Origin: Trichobilharzia szidati
Taxonomy: Eukaryota; Platyhelminthes; Trematoda; Strigeidida; Schistosomatidae
NCBI GenBank assembly: GCA_944472155.2
Contig: OX235272.1
Coordinates: forward strand, 108,072,020 to 108,136,019
Direction: 5' to 3'
DNA length: 64,000 bases
Positions 21,410 to 32,785 of the stretch are shown here, piece by piece. The notes beneath the pieces are model-generated. The model saw only the letters and a list, made by a program, of their open reading frames with translations. It had not been told where the DNA came from and ran no database searches. The translations under genes were made by a program, and so were the position numbers. Position 1 is the first letter of the stretch. Each line of letters starts with the position of its first letter.

Positions 21410-21905
21410 GTGGTTGGACGGTTTAATCATAACCTGACATCAGTTAGAGAACCATTGGAAAACCAACTAGGAGTACTGGACAGATGTTCCCTCCCAGCTT
21501 GGGACACTTCACTGTACACATCCACCGGGGTTCGAACTCAGGGCCTTCTGGTTACAAGGCGACCTCGCAGACCCTTAAGCCACTCTGACTCGATCCAATG
21601 GGTACAGCACGTCGAAGCTTAGGATAGCTACTCATCAAAGACATTCCGAAGTGGTCGCGCTGTGTTGTGAATTGGAAGAAGTTAGAATTCATTATCCATT
21701 GGATCGGCTCACAGTGAAGTAACCAGAAGGTACTGGGTTCGAACCCCGGTGGGTGCATACTGCCGAAGTGTCCCAGACTAGGCTGACGAAACGACTGTCC
21801 AGTACTCCTTCACAGGTTTTCCAATAGTTCTCCAAACTGATGTCAGCTCATGATGAAATCCTCCAACCAATCAAACAAATTCCCTACAAACCAATACTTG
21901 ATAAT
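21410..21905. mobile_element. SINE-A inverted pair in the lipase intron
   Basis: A minus-strand copy (21410-21655) abuts a plus-strand copy (21656-21905). The plus copy has box B GGTTCGAACCC near 21737 and hammerhead parts ATACTG, CCGAAGT, GTCC, a GAAA box in the shifted context GGCTGACGAAAC, GACTGTC and CAGTAC. The minus copy mirrors this. An inverted pair in an intron could fold into a long duplex in the pre-mRNA; that is inference. Confidence 0.75.
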
Positions 21906-21984
21906 AATAATATTTAACTTATTTTGGCTTCTTTTAAAAATTATGTACTTTAATTATTTTTTTCATATTAATTTTCTTTTTAAC

Positions 21985-21997
21985 TTCCTTCTTACAG
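21985..21997 (+). promoter_or_regulatory. 3' splice site of the lipase terminal exon
   Basis: A pyrimidine-rich tract (TTCTTTTTAACTTCCTTCTT) ends in ACAG at 21994-21997 immediately before the conserved coding block, and the downstream phase agrees with the family alignment (codons GCC ATA ATG). Confidence 0.8.
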
Positions 21998-22300
21998 GCC
22001 ATAATGTCTGATCGTTTTCAGAAGTACGACTACGGAGATGAGAAAAATGTAGAAATATACGGTCAACCTGATCCACCATTGTATGATATTTCTAAACTGA
22101 AAGTGCCTGTAGTCATTTACTATGGTGGTCATGATTGGCTTGCCTCTCCTAAAGATGTTCGCAAACTTGCTAAGCAAATTAACTATACTGTTTCTGCTGT
22201 ACACTATCTTCCTCATTATAACCATTTGGATTTTGTTTGGGGTTTAGATGCTGGTAAAGTGTTATATCCTTCAGTTTTAAAACATCTGTCAAACGTTTAA
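21998..22300 (+). CDS. Lysosomal acid lipase-like, C-terminal exon
   Basis: This exon encodes about the last 100 residues of an acid lipase of the lysosomal/gastric (LIPA/LIPF) family, which hydrolyses cholesteryl esters and triglycerides, usually in lysosomes or after secretion. Visible motifs: SDRFQKYDYGDEKNVEIYGQ, PPLYDISKLKVPVVIYYGGH, then DWLASPKDV, where the Asp after GGH corresponds to the catalytic Asp, and YNHLDFVWGLDA, whose His is the catalytic His. The nucleophile Ser (GHSxG) would be in an upstream exon not found in this window. The frame is open from the acceptor to the TAA at 22298-22300, with normal family spacing to the C-terminus, so selection seems to have kept it. The assignment to the family is firm; the exact paralogue is not. 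Confidence 0.92.
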   Translation, partial: AIMSDRFQKYDYGDEKNVEIYGQPDPPLYDISKLKVPVVIYYGGHDWLASPKDVRKLAKQINYTVSAVHYLPHYNHLDFVWGLDAGKVLYPSVLKHLSNV

Positions 22301-22734
22301 GAAGCCAGAGAAAGCCTGTTTTGCATAGGATAGTAGCTTTGCTTCAATGCGAAAGTGTATTTCATTCATTCATTCATTCAATATTCTCCGGTTATTTCTT
22401 ATCGCCTAATTCACTTTCCTAAATTTGTAACTTGTGAACTTTGTTTTGTTGTTGTTGTTGTCATGTGATTATGCCTAAAGCGGTGATTGAATTTTTTTTC
22501 TCATCATTTGATTTATTTTTATACAGTGGATTGTATTCAACGACAATTTTTTCTTTGTGCGAATATATAATCATGTGGCTTGAAATCTCCGATTACTGCA
22601 TAAAACAAATGGCATTCAGAGAAGTCTGTCTTCCCTTTTTTCTCTCTCACTTATTTGCGAGTGCTAAAAGGCTGTTTAGTGTTTGTTCAGAATGTCCCTG
22701 AAAAGTGTCAAGCGAAGTGATCCAGTGATTTAAA
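22301..22734 (+). other. Probable 3' UTR and flank of the lipase gene
   Basis: Follows the lipase stop codon. Contains a (TTCA)n patch at 22361-22379. I see no canonical AATAAA; AATATA at 22562 is a possible variant. No other coding content is recognised. The RTE-A tail starts near 22735. Confidence 0.45.
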
Positions 22735-23282
22735 CATTTATTATTATTATTTCCTTTAGTTCCTAGAGGAACATAGGGCTTCGGCCAAGCACGTCTCCAT
22801 TGCATTCGGTTCTCCGCAAACTATGGCCAATCCACCTCCATTTCTTCCCGCATACTTGTTGCACAATTAGTTCCTGTTAGGTTGGTTCGTTTTTTGGCAG
22901 AGAAACATCCCTGTTGCTAATGTTTTCCTGCCGGCCATCTGATCTTGAGCGAAGTACTGAGCGAAGACAGCTGTTGATGAAGGTCTGTAGTTTTTCCGAA
23001 GTGCCGTTTGTGACGCTCCATGTGTCTGATCCGTATAGTAAGTAGCGCTGACTTCAAATTGGAATTGAAAATCCGCATCTTAATTTTCATGCTGAGTGCT
23101 GTTGATCTCCTTCACACAGACTTGAGACAAATGAAGGCCCAATCCTCGCTGCTATGATATCTTCATCAGTTCCATCCACCTGTAGTTGAAACGATGCTTC
23201 CCAGGTAGGTAGGTAAGTAGAGTAGGTTGCTTCTTTTACACTTCTCCCATTTATGCTGATTGTTGTCTGTTGTTGTTGCTGT
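22735..23282 (-). pseudogene. RTE-A LINE, 3' half (downstream of a nested RTE-B)
   Basis: Minus-strand 3' part of an RTE-A subfamily copy: a connector with TTGTTGTTGCTGT (poly-Gln coding), the YLGSIVSTTGG-like segment near 23180, and the CTATGTTCCTCTAGGAAC tail near 22765. It continues at 24411-24700 after the RTE-B insertion. Confidence 0.75.
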
Positions 23283-24410
23283 CGGTCGGTCGGTTTTCGA
23301 CATAGAACTTTGCACATATGTGCAGCAGTTCGAGTCGCCACACTCCATGTAGCACACAAAGCTAGAGAAGAAAGTAGAAGAAATGCATAATATAGTCAGT
23401 AAACAGAGGTGTGAGACAAAGGAATAGTAATAACGAAGAACAAAACAGTTTCATTGGAAATCATAAGTCACAAGGAGTGGATGCATCTGCACCAGCCATC
23501 GAGAACGATTTTGAGCCATGTCACCAATTGTTTCCAACCATTGGTTTTTACCGTCCCGAGGACCCCAACCAGGAAGTCTACACCTTCCTATGTGGCTTAA
23601 ACTAACTGTTGTAGATTTCATTGACTGGTGCCATGTTTTGGTTTGACCGCCGCTAGCTCTTTTCCAGCCTGACTCTATATCAGCTAACATTGCTCATTGT
23701 CGAGGAAGGCGATGACTAGGCATACGTAACACATGTCCTAACCATCTCAGCCGATGTAATTTCACAGTCTCCTCGACTGATTTCTCCGCTTTACCTAGCA
23801 CTCGACGCCTAACCTCAATATTGCTGACCTTATTATACCACTACACACGGGAGATAGAACTCAGGCACCTATGAGCGAACACAGCTAATCTTTTCATGTC
23901 TTCTGCTCTCAATAGCCAGGTCTCACAGCCATAAAGGAGGACGGAGCGAACTGATGAGCGAGCAGTACACACGCCCTTTGGTCGATAGTCGGATATCACG
24001 TCTATGCCAGAGACGGCGAAAACTGGCATATGCGAAACTAGCCCTCTGTATTCGTACTGAGATTTCGTCGGAGATCAACCCGCTGGAGCTAATGGTACTT
24101 CCCAAGTAAGTGAAGCGGTCAACGTGCTCTACCACTTCATTTCCTATTTCGAATCTAGGGGTCGGTGAAGTCCAATCCTGCAGCATCATCTTACATTTTA
24201 CAGGGGCGAATCGCATGCCAAACATACGAAGATTGTTGGTCAAGGTGTTCAGTAGACTCTGCATTTTGTCAGCGTCCTCGCCTAGAAGGACTATATCGTC
24301 TGCATATTCTAGGTCGACGAGATTATTCCCTGGTAGCAAGTCAATCACTGAGTCGCTGAAGTGTGTTAGGGTTTAGTCCATTAGTACGTCTATGATGAAG
24401 TTGAATAGGA
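23283..24410 (-). pseudogene. RTE-B LINE nested inside RTE-A
   Basis: Minus strand, 5'-truncated just before FNFIIDVLMD: NNLVDLEYADDIVLLGEDAD (intact catalytic YADD near 24300), FAPVKCKMMLQDWT, RFTYLGSTISSSG, QRASFAYASFRRLW, CETWLLRAEDMKRLAVFAHR, then HRLRWLGHVLRMPSHRL-type and the C-terminal GGQTKTWHQSMKSTTV near 23640. It ends at 23283 in (ACCG)n. One frame runs open for about 140 codons at 24348-23923, so this is a fairly young copy, but a frameshift near 23960 and stops break the whole. Confidence 0.85.
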
Positions 24411-24700
24411 ATGGCTGTGGCTGTTGGCCAGCAATCTTCATCACCTGTGTTTCCTCTGTATTCTCTTGCAGTCCTATCTTTGATGTTTCTTCTGCGAACT
24501 TGTTGCTTTTCACTTGCATATCTTCCAGTCTGTTGGAAATCAGACACATCATCGGCGAAGTCTCGATCCTCTAAGTTTTTTGTGGGGTGCATTTTATGCC
24601 TGCCCCCTCGTTGCCCGGCCCCCTGTCTGTCTGTCGCATTATCCATTCTACAGCCCTCAATCAGTAAAATCATTGGAGATAGTACATACAGTACTCACAT
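24411..24700 (-). pseudogene. RTE-A LINE, upstream part of the split copy
   Basis: Minus strand: the NLEDRDFADDVSDFQQT-like palm motif C region near 24560, connector KSNKFAEETSKIGLQENTEE-like and TQVMKIAGQQPQP near 24420. It joins in order and strand with 22735-23282, showing one RTE-A copy split by RTE-B. Confidence 0.75.
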
Positions 24701-25004
24701 ACACTGTCAGGAAATTTCAAGCATAAAGTAGGTTTCTAATATTACGAACCTAATTTTCACATGAATTCTGATGAAACGGAATGGTGCGAATCATTAGTTT
24801 CGATATTTCCTAACATGCGTGTGTTTTGAATTCAATCAGTAGTCGAATATCGCTCATGTACTATTTTGAAGTGTTAGGAAACACATACCCCTACCTGTGT
24901 AGGATTTTTCAAACTATTAAATCTGATCCTGGTTTGTATACATCTAAACCTGAGTAAATGAACTACATTTGTGTCACTAAATCAAAATGGCTTAAGCACA
25001 CTGA
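24701..25004. other. Unassigned sequence
   Basis: No recognised coding or repeat content. Confidence 0.35.
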
Positions 25005-26115
25005 ATGTTGATAAGGAAAAAAATGAGCAAAGAATATCCTTTTCGATAATTTCCTCTTCTAACTATACAATCAAATACATTAATATATTTATATACGAGG
25101 AATAATCTAGAATAACCGTCATTAACAATGTTGGTGTTTTTTGTCTAAATAATATCGATTTATTAAGATCGCAATGGAATTATCACAGTTCAAGAAAGCT
25201 GCATAAGTTTTGATAATAATAAGCATAAAAATTTAATAGTAAATAGAATATCAAATAAAATTAGGGAAATCTCTACAACAAATTAAGGATCATTAAAACC
25301 TTGATGACCACGCGGATAAGGACGGTGTCTGAACGAATTTCTTTTGGATACATAGATTAGACTTTTTAATTTAGATTCCAATGGACAGCCTTAGCAATAT
25401 GTAATAGACGAACACTCTTGAGGTGAAATTAAGCTTAGCAGGTACACGGTGGGTGACATTGAAGGCCTAGTTTGCATCAATTTTGTCTTGTGTATCCACG
25501 AGATGAGACAGTATAGAACTATGAATGGGATTTGTGTGTCCCTTACCTACCTACCATGCAGGATGTTCTGAAATCCTACTATATATACACTTATTTGTAC
25601 GGCCTTTATAACTGCCTCACTTCATGGAAGCACTCAAATTTGTAAATACACATGGAAAAGGGGAGATTAGGTAGACTATCTTTAACTCCCGAACGTAAAA
25701 TAGGGGTGGTTTTGAAGACACAGTATACTTCAGCAACAATGAATGCCTTTTTGCAGCCGTATTCTTTAGGCATTGTGTTAACGTCTCACTGGTGTTATCC
25801 CCGAAGAAGTGAAGTTGCAAAACCAAGGCCTTTACCGGAACTGTTGGTACTTTCACCTGTCTTGACTTTTGACTCATATTCTTGTAGATGAATTTTTCTA
25901 GGTGACTATTCTCACTCAGCAACTGTTCAATAATATTAAGCTCTTCAATAAAAAATTCGTCACAGCAAATTGCTCTGTAGACCAACCAATTTATTAGATT
26001 GCATTTGTATTTAAAAGGTGCGAAGCTGAAAAAAATGAGTTTACCGACTAGTTGATGTGGGTTTTCTATATTCACTTCTTCTTATTGTACAGTCCTCTTT
26101 TCCAGTCATAAGGAC
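25005..26115 (-). pseudogene. PLE-a, second copy
   Basis: Same family and same layout as 13290-14545. Minus strand: the FFSFAPFKYKCNLINWLV and ELNIIEQLLSENSHLEKFIY linker, ALVLQLHFFGDNTSETLTQ, then a decayed GIY-YIG block at 25620-25340 with stops. The 3' non-coding end (25005-25330) contains GATATTCTTTGC and TTATCGAAAAGG. The palm catalytic motif is absent. Confidence 0.75.
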
Positions 26116-26267
26116 TTCTGTGATAGAAATTTTACACTGTCTTTCTTTCTCAATGAAATGTCAGTAAAAGAAACTTTTTCACTTACTCGTGCTGGTAGTT
26201 AATTTATTTAGATGAAGGGCAGAAATAGAATAGAAGACGTAAATTAAGTTTATTGATTATTTTATTT

Positions 26268-26486
26268 TATTCCTTTACGTTCTAAATGAAAAATTTGGCT
26301 TCAAACTAGAGGCTTGAAGTTTCTGTAGTAGAGGTGTTTAATTTTACTTAATGGGGTCGCTAGCCTCATGCCCAACCTTCACTTTTACCGGTCTAGTGAG
26401 GTCTAGGAAGTGCTTCGGCCGGGGACTGAACTTCCGGCCACATGTGGGGTTAGCGAGCGTTCTACCGACGAACTACGGACGCACGA
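26268..26486 (-). mobile_element. tRNA-headed SINE with an RTE-A-like tail, second copy
   Basis: Minus strand: a degenerate head (TCCGTAGTTCGTCGGTAG, box B GTTCAGTCC), a body shared with 14995-15217 (GGCATGAGGCTAGCGACCCC) and a tail with the TTGAAGCCAAATTTTTC end. It abuts the RTE-A copy at 26503. Confidence 0.7.
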
Positions 26487-26502
26487 ATTGAGTTTGCGTA
26501 CA

Positions 26503-27352
26503 CGTTAGAAGACCTGGATTTCGCCGATGATTTATGTTTGATGTCACACAAAATCGAAGACTTACAAGCGAAAACCGACAAACTGGTCGAAGAAGCAGCA
26601 AAGACAGGACTGCAGGTGAACATAGACAAGACGGAGGTTATGAAAATAACCAACCAACTACAACAACATCAGCAACATCCACCGCCAATCATCATCAACG
26701 GGAGGGACTTCAAAGAGGTTACTTCATTCACTTTTCTAGGGAGCATTGTCTCAACTACACGAGGAACGGACGAGGATGTCAAATCGAGAAACAAAGAAAG
26801 GCGAGAAACACATTCATCAACCTGAAACCAATCTGTAAATCTTCGTAACTCAGCCTGCATCAACAACAAAATTCGGATTTTCAATACAAACGTCAAGTCA
26901 GTCAGTTCTTCTATACCGATCAGAAACTTGGTGGGTCACAAAGAATATTTGCAACAGCCTGTTGCAGACCTTTATCAACAACTGTCTTCGTTCTATACTG
27001 AAGATCAGATGGCCGGAAAGAACAAGAACCAACAAGAAACTATGGGAATAACAACAAAACAAGAACCAATCGCCCAAAAAATATGCAGGAGAAAGTGGAG
27101 ATGGATTGGACACTCGCTGAGGAGGCCGCTTGGTGACATCGCGCATCAGGCCATAGCTCGAGTGGAACCCAAATGGGAAGCGGCGAGTGGGACGTCAGTA
27201 CAAGGGTGACATGGAGGAGATCTTGTGAAGAGGAGCTAAAACAGTATGGACTAACATGGATGCAAGTGAAAAGTACAGCAGAAGACAGAAGCAAGTGGAG
27301 GCGTGCAGTTGAAGCCCTATGTTCCACTAGGAACCCAAGGGAACAATAATAT
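26503..27352 (+). pseudogene. RTE-A LINE, 5'-truncated, plus strand
   Basis: Starts at LEDLDFADDLCLMSHKIEDL (catalytic FADD near 26520), LQVNIDKTEVMKITN, FLGSIVSTTRGTDEDVKS, a frameshifted middle, then KICRRKWRWIGHSLRRPLGD near 27085-27140, the IARVEPKWEAASGTS segment, and the tail CTATGTTCCACTAGGAACCC plus (ATA)n. It is the plus-strand sister of 39308-40149. Confidence 0.85.
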
Positions 27353-27399
27353 AATAATAATACACGTTTTTTTCATTCGAATATTTCATAATAATTCGA

Positions 27400-27945
27400 T
27401 CGGCATTTCTTTAAATCGTAAAAATACTTCTATCCTATTATCACCTTTATTCAGTCTCCGCCCTAACTCCGAGGATAGAAAGTTTACCTATTGAAATAGT
27501 TAATTTTTATCCATTGTGATATTAACCCTTCCACTAGTCATTCCCCGTAAAAGAAATTTTTTAAATTTCACTTTTAGTTTGCTTTTACTTTAATAACGAA
27601 TTCACTATTACCACTCTAATATGCTCCTTTTGTACATTTTCACACCCTCTTCACACTACTTCACACTTGGACACTCAACTACCTTTATTCTCACTCAATA
27701 ACAATTTTAACCTCATCAAATTTCTAACCATTTCTTCCTTTGCACTATCGTTGAGTATTACGCAATTTACAACTTTTATTTTTACTTCTAAAGCTCCTTC
27801 TGAGTAATTATATCAATTATGTCGCCCTTCATACTCTGTAATAGACTACTATACATTTTTGGTAAATATAAATACGACTGTACAGCCTGTGAAGATGATT
27901 TCGTCGATAAATAAAATTTTCTTCTCTGAATTGTCTTTTATTTTC
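27400..27945 (+). repeat. PLE-b 3' non-coding end, detached
   Basis: Inverted counterpart of 16925-17389 without the coding region. It ends in the GTACAGCCTGTGAAGATGAT and TTCGTCGATAAATAAAA phrase. It runs directly into PLE-c at 27957. Confidence 0.65.
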
Positions 27946-27956
27946 TTCTTCATGAC

Positions 27957-29380
27957 TCAATGGGTACTTCCGGTGATTATTTCTCGTTATTCATGGCGAG
28001 TCTCGACAACAACATCCTCGATACTTTGATCAGTGAATCATACCTATATAAGAGATACACAGATGATACGTTTATAATTTTTAATGGAAAATTTGATTTA
28101 GAGAATCTCCTCAAAATCGTCAACGTCGTAACACACACATCAATAAAACTTACCCTAGAATGTGAATCAAACATGCCATTTCCATTCCTGGATGTACTAC
28201 TTACCAGAAGACAAGACTGTACGATCCAAAGATTAATATATCTCAAAACAACACAGACTGAACAGTTTATCAACTTCCAGAGCTTCATCCCATTTATCTG
28301 AAAGCACAGTCTAGTACGTATATTGTGCTAAAGGATCAGAAAAGTCTGTTTAGAAGACATGATAGAGAGCAAATTGAATTCATTACGTGAAGACCCACTT
28401 GAGAATGGGTATCCACCAAGATTTATCGATAAAAACATAAAGGAAAAGCTTCCATAACCAAAAATCACAAGTGTTCCTAAGAAAACTCTCTTCATGAACT
28501 TGGATTTCAAAGGTTAAATGGAGGCAGAAATTCTTAGCAACCGCCTTTCTAAATGTCTGAAAAAGATATTTCCAACGGCCACCTTACGTATCATATTCCC
28601 CAGAAGACAATTAATCCAGTCAGTCTAACGCTAAGGTTAAGATACCGCTTTTTGCCACCCCAATGTGTATTTATCAGTTTACTTGTTCGTGTATCGTGTT
28701 CTTATATCGGCTAAACGCAAAGTCAAGTTCGTAAACGTATTCTGGAACACTGTGTAGCTCGGATAGCCAGAGGAGAAAAGAAGAAGACTAGCAACTCCAC
28801 CTTTAGACACATAGTCAACTCTGGACACCGAGCATCCACCGGATGAATGCTTCACTGTGCTACACAGAGTTCCTCAACATTGTACGAAAGGACTTCGAAT
28901 AAGCCATCTGTACATAGGTGAATCATTGCCTATTCGGGATCTGAAAGCAGGTCTATGTGTTCGAAAGCACTACAAACATATAATCCTCTTACCGTGGCCA
29001 GAGTACAGTTCTTACTATAATTTCGCCTTCTTTTATTATGTAGGTTTACTATTATTTTTGTTACTTATTCTTATTTTCATCATCCTTGTTTTTTTATCAC
29101 TCTACTACTGTTCATCAATAACACTGCATTTTCACATAGAATTCATAGAAACACTTTATGTCTTACCACTAGTTCTTACCCACTCTACACAGTTGTACTG
29201 ATTAGTCATTTTCCCACACTTTTTACGTCGTCCCAACTTCTTCCCCCTTTTTCTAATTTCTAATTAATCACCCTTTCTAGATTACACCTAACATTACGTT
29301 TTCGAGGAAAAATTTAACCACTATCTGATTGGTCTTATGAATAATTTCTAAATTTAATTACGACTGTACAGCTTATTATA
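27957..29380 (+). pseudogene. PLE-c, 5'-truncated copy with 3' UTR
   Basis: Plus strand: FMASLDNNILDTLI, the motif-C region LYKRYTDDTFIIF (YTDD near 28055), MPFPFLDVLLTRRQDCTIQR, FINFQSFIPF, then out-of-frame KKTLFMNLDFKG, the CSCV..YIG-like block at 28680-28720 with stops, ILEHCVARIARGEKK, and the intact C-terminus LHRVPQHCTKGLRISHLYIG to YKHIILLPWP near 28990. The 3' UTR is pyrimidine-rich and runs to CGACTGTACAGCTTATTA near 29370. About ten lesions make it inactive. Confidence 0.8.
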
Positions 29381-29439
29381 TTTATTATTATGACCAGTTC
29401 GCACTTACATATTCATTACTGATAAAATTAAGGGAGAAC

Positions 29440-30330
29440 AGTAGAACAATTTTTAACACACTTGCAAATTTTACATTATGTCATTTGATAGGAGGTTCCA
29501 AATTACACGTAAATAAGTTTTCACACAATGAGTTCAAGTTTAAACAAAGTCGCTGGATGCATACAATGGTAAAGGACTTAACTAATGAAAACGAGAGTTG
29601 TGTAAGATGATGAGTGACTAATAAATTGAGTAATGGTGTGTGAGCTCAACTGAAATCACAGAAATGAGAGACAAGCAAATTTAAATTATATCAAAGGAGG
29701 GGTGAAGTTAATGCCAACGATTACGTAATTAAATGAAATAGGGAATAAAGACATTCAGTTATCAGGGCAAAGAACGACTGATAACTGCCTCTCTGAATGC
29801 ATAAATCATATCTCAAACGTTTGATAGAGATTGCTTCGGCAAATTTGAGAAGAATTGAGCTCTTTTGTCTATTGTTAATTTTAAACGATCTTGCGACGTC
29901 CACCACATGAACCGCGATGGCACTGTTTAAAGCATTTGTTCCCTGGTGGGGACGTAGTCTTTCCGGCAAATGTTCAGAAAATCGGAGGTATGCTCTTCTT
30001 CTTTCTGTTCTCCCAATGTAACTGCTCCCCAAGATACACGAAAATTTGTATACACAGTTGAAGTCAACCTGAGAAGAGCTTCTGTCGACATTCATTTGAC
30101 TGCAACAAAGAGCATGTTATCCGATAGACGGGAACCAACTTTGCTGCAGGATAGGGTCTGGCTAGTGACATATTCAAACTTCTGTTGACTATTGCTGGAA
30201 TATTTTCACCTTTAGAACTCAGTTGAGAGATGCTGGGCTTTTTCCCCCTGTAGTTTGTTTGATATTTGAGTCTTCACATCTTCCATACTTGTTGATGAAT
30301 CTCTGAGAGTAATAGTTATTTTTCAACGTC
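29440..30330 (-). pseudogene. PLE-d: GIY-YIG domain with open frame
   Basis: Minus strand. The stretch 30095-29721 stays open for about 124 codons and holds a good GIY-YIG domain: YKFSCILGSSYIGRTERR (GIY-YIG tyrosine and glycine motif as YIG), LRFSEHLPERL, the Asn/His region HVVDVARSFKIN, ILLKFAEAISIKRLRYDLCI. Upstream (30330-30100) the linker is broken by stops, and the reverse transcriptase is absent. 29440-29720 is its 3' UTR. Confidence 0.75.
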
Positions 30331-31015
30331 TAATCTAATCTAATAAGCATGCTCTACGAACAGGTAATGTGGTATTTGTTTTTAGTGTCGGGCAATATGT
30401 GAATGCTTAATTGATTTTCAGTACCATGGTGTGTCATATTTCAGTATTGTAACATTATCAAGTTAAGTTACTGGATTGCAAATTGCTCACGATGTACAGG
30501 TAGCTTCAAAGTCACCACTACATCCCGAAAATTCTTCAATCAAACGTCTGTTGATAGAATTTCTCACATCACTTCTAACTAATTTCGCTAGTTTACACTT
30601 CATTCTTGAGAATATCGGCGGATATACTGCGATGTAGCATGTGAATATTGTGGTGGCATCAATAGGATTTTTCCGTTTATTCTATTTAGATGTGATAAAT
30701 TTATTATCTAGAATTGATTCAAGTTGTTAATTTCCATATATTGTTTGAAGCCGCACTAATTCATAAACTTGATCGGTTCATACTTGGTCGTTTCACCTCC
30801 AGCATACGCTAAAATCGATTTGCATGCCTGTATGTGTCACTACAGTACATCGATTGACAGTAAGCCTTTTTTTTACAGCTTAACTTTCTGTAACCCTGAT
30901 ATGACCTTATTTTACCCTTCTTTGACCTCTGTTTCACTGACTAGATGAGTGTGTAGTTAATGTGATTAATTTCCGATTTCGAGGATTTTTTATTACATTA
31001 ATTGTATTTTATTAT
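30331..31015. other. Unassigned sequence
   Basis: No frame or repeat that I can place. Confidence 0.4.
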
Positions 31016-31965
31016 TATTATTAATCCCTTGCATTCCGAGTGGAACATAGGGCTTCAACAACACATCTCCACTTTGTTCTGTTTTCTGTCGTCCTCTTCA
31101 GCTGGGTCCACGATTGACTAAAACTCTCGCATCTCTTCCTCACATGATTTGCTCCATGTCACCCTTGCGCTGGCGACTAACTCGTCGTCTTCCATTCGGG
31201 TTCCACTTGAGGGCATGGCGTGCGACGTCATTCGGCGGCTTCCTCAGTGTATACCCTATCCATCTCCACTTTCTCCTACATATTTGTTGAGCGATCGACT
31301 CTTGTTTGGTTAGTTCCCATGGTTTCTTGTTGCTTATTCTTTCTGGCCATTTGATCTACAGAATGGAGGGAAGGCAGTTGTTGATGAAGGTCTGCAATAA
31401 GCTGTCGGAAATCGTTTTCGTGACACGCCAGGTTTCTGACTCATATGGAAGAACCGACTTCACATTGGTTTTGAAAATGCCAATCTTGTTCCTTATGGTG
31501 AGTGAGAGCAGAGGATTTCCAAACTGGTTTCAGGTTGATGAAGGTAAATCTTGCCTTTCCGATTCTGACTTTGATATCTTCATCCGTTCCGCCTGTAGTT
31601 GAAACAATTCTTCCTAGCCAGATAAGTAAAAGAGGTAACCCCTGTTAGATCTCTCCCGTTGATGGTAATTGGTGCTGGTTGTTGATTTTGTTGCTGTTGC
31701 TGTTGGTTGGTTGGTTATCTTCATCATCTCCGTCTTCTCTATGTTCGCCTGGAGTCCTATCTTCGCTGGTTGCTTCTTCAGCCAGTTTGTTGGTGTTCGC
31801 CTGCCTGCCTGTAAGTCTTCGAGTTTGTGTGGCATAAGACATATATAATCTGCGAAATCTAGATCTTCTAGCATCTTCTTATCGGTAGTCCAGCGTAATC
31901 CTGACTCCTCGCTCCCAACGCACAGTCTGACGCATAATCCAGTCCACCACAGTTAAGAATATCAT
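31016..31965 (-). pseudogene. RTE-A LINE, 5'-truncated, minus strand
   Basis: Minus strand: MLEDLDFADYICLMPHKLED (the FADD catalytic pair is damaged to FADY, near 31850), EKTEMMKITNQP, a poly-Gln run, YLFYLSG, the out-of-frame C-terminal region and the tail GGAACATAGGGCTTCAACAA near 31045 with (ATA)n. The last Asp of the catalytic motif is lost. Confidence 0.8.
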
Positions 31966-32189
31966 CGGTGATATTTTCTATTTGTTATTTGTCTGAATGC
32001 TATTTAAAGGCTTTTGTCACATAAAAGTACCACGCAATACCGCACAACTATTGGCACGCCTCCCTTAGAGTTTCTTTCTAATATGCAATATTCTGCTGAT
32101 AAATTGGTGTTAACCAAACCTACTTTTCTCTTCTCGGGGGGAAAGGAACGCTTCTTACTTACTTGCATGATCCTACGTGGTCACTCTGG

Positions 32190-32785
32190 GCTGTCAGCTG
32201 TCGTATCTCTGGCAGACCACGAAGACAGTCTGAGACGGGTTATGTTTATCAAGTGGGGTCACCTCCTGGCCCAGTCGATTAGTCGGTTTAGTCGAGGACG
32301 ATAACATGATAATTGAAGCAGTGGTAGTAGTTATAGTGACAATAGTCAGGATAACTAAATAACGGCGGGAAGACAAAATTTGTAAAGGATAACAGTGATA
32401 GGAAAAGTACAGATGATTAACACAGAAATTAGTGAATTATACATAGTATGTGAGGGCTGCATTCCTGTCTGATCTCTAGTTAACTGGCTGTATGTGGTTA
32501 CATGGGTGTCTAATTCCCTTTTAAATCTATCTATTGGTGATGAAGAGGCTATTATGTCGGCAGTGCACTCCAACAACAGCAATGTGGGGTAAAAAGAAAT
32601 GAGAACAGGTTTAATTGTTAGCCGTTTTGGTGAGAGACCCTTCGGAGGCTCCTACGAAGAAATATAAGTAATCTACCATGAGCATAAATCCGTTCAGACA
32701 TTCTCTCAGTAGTGTTGTTGTTGAGCATAAGATACCACTATATGAAAGTGGTACTTAACAAAACGGGCTTTATTCATGTGCAACT
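32190..32785 (-). pseudogene. Possible LINE C-terminal fragment
   Basis: Minus strand: ISFYPTLLLLECTADIIASS, SPIDRFKRELDTHVTT. A conserved SIDxFKRxLD close to the end of the protein is typical of jockey/CR1-type LINE C-termini. No palm motif is visible and the identity is tentative. Confidence 0.4.

Noticed and set aside
22361..22379. TTCA repeat in the lipase 3' UTR as a regulatory element
   Set aside because: A simple tetranucleotide microsatellite; no evidence of function.
22441..22701. Protein-coding gene downstream of the lipase
   Set aside because: The frame begins in a TTG repeat, shows no motif and lies where the 3' UTR is expected.
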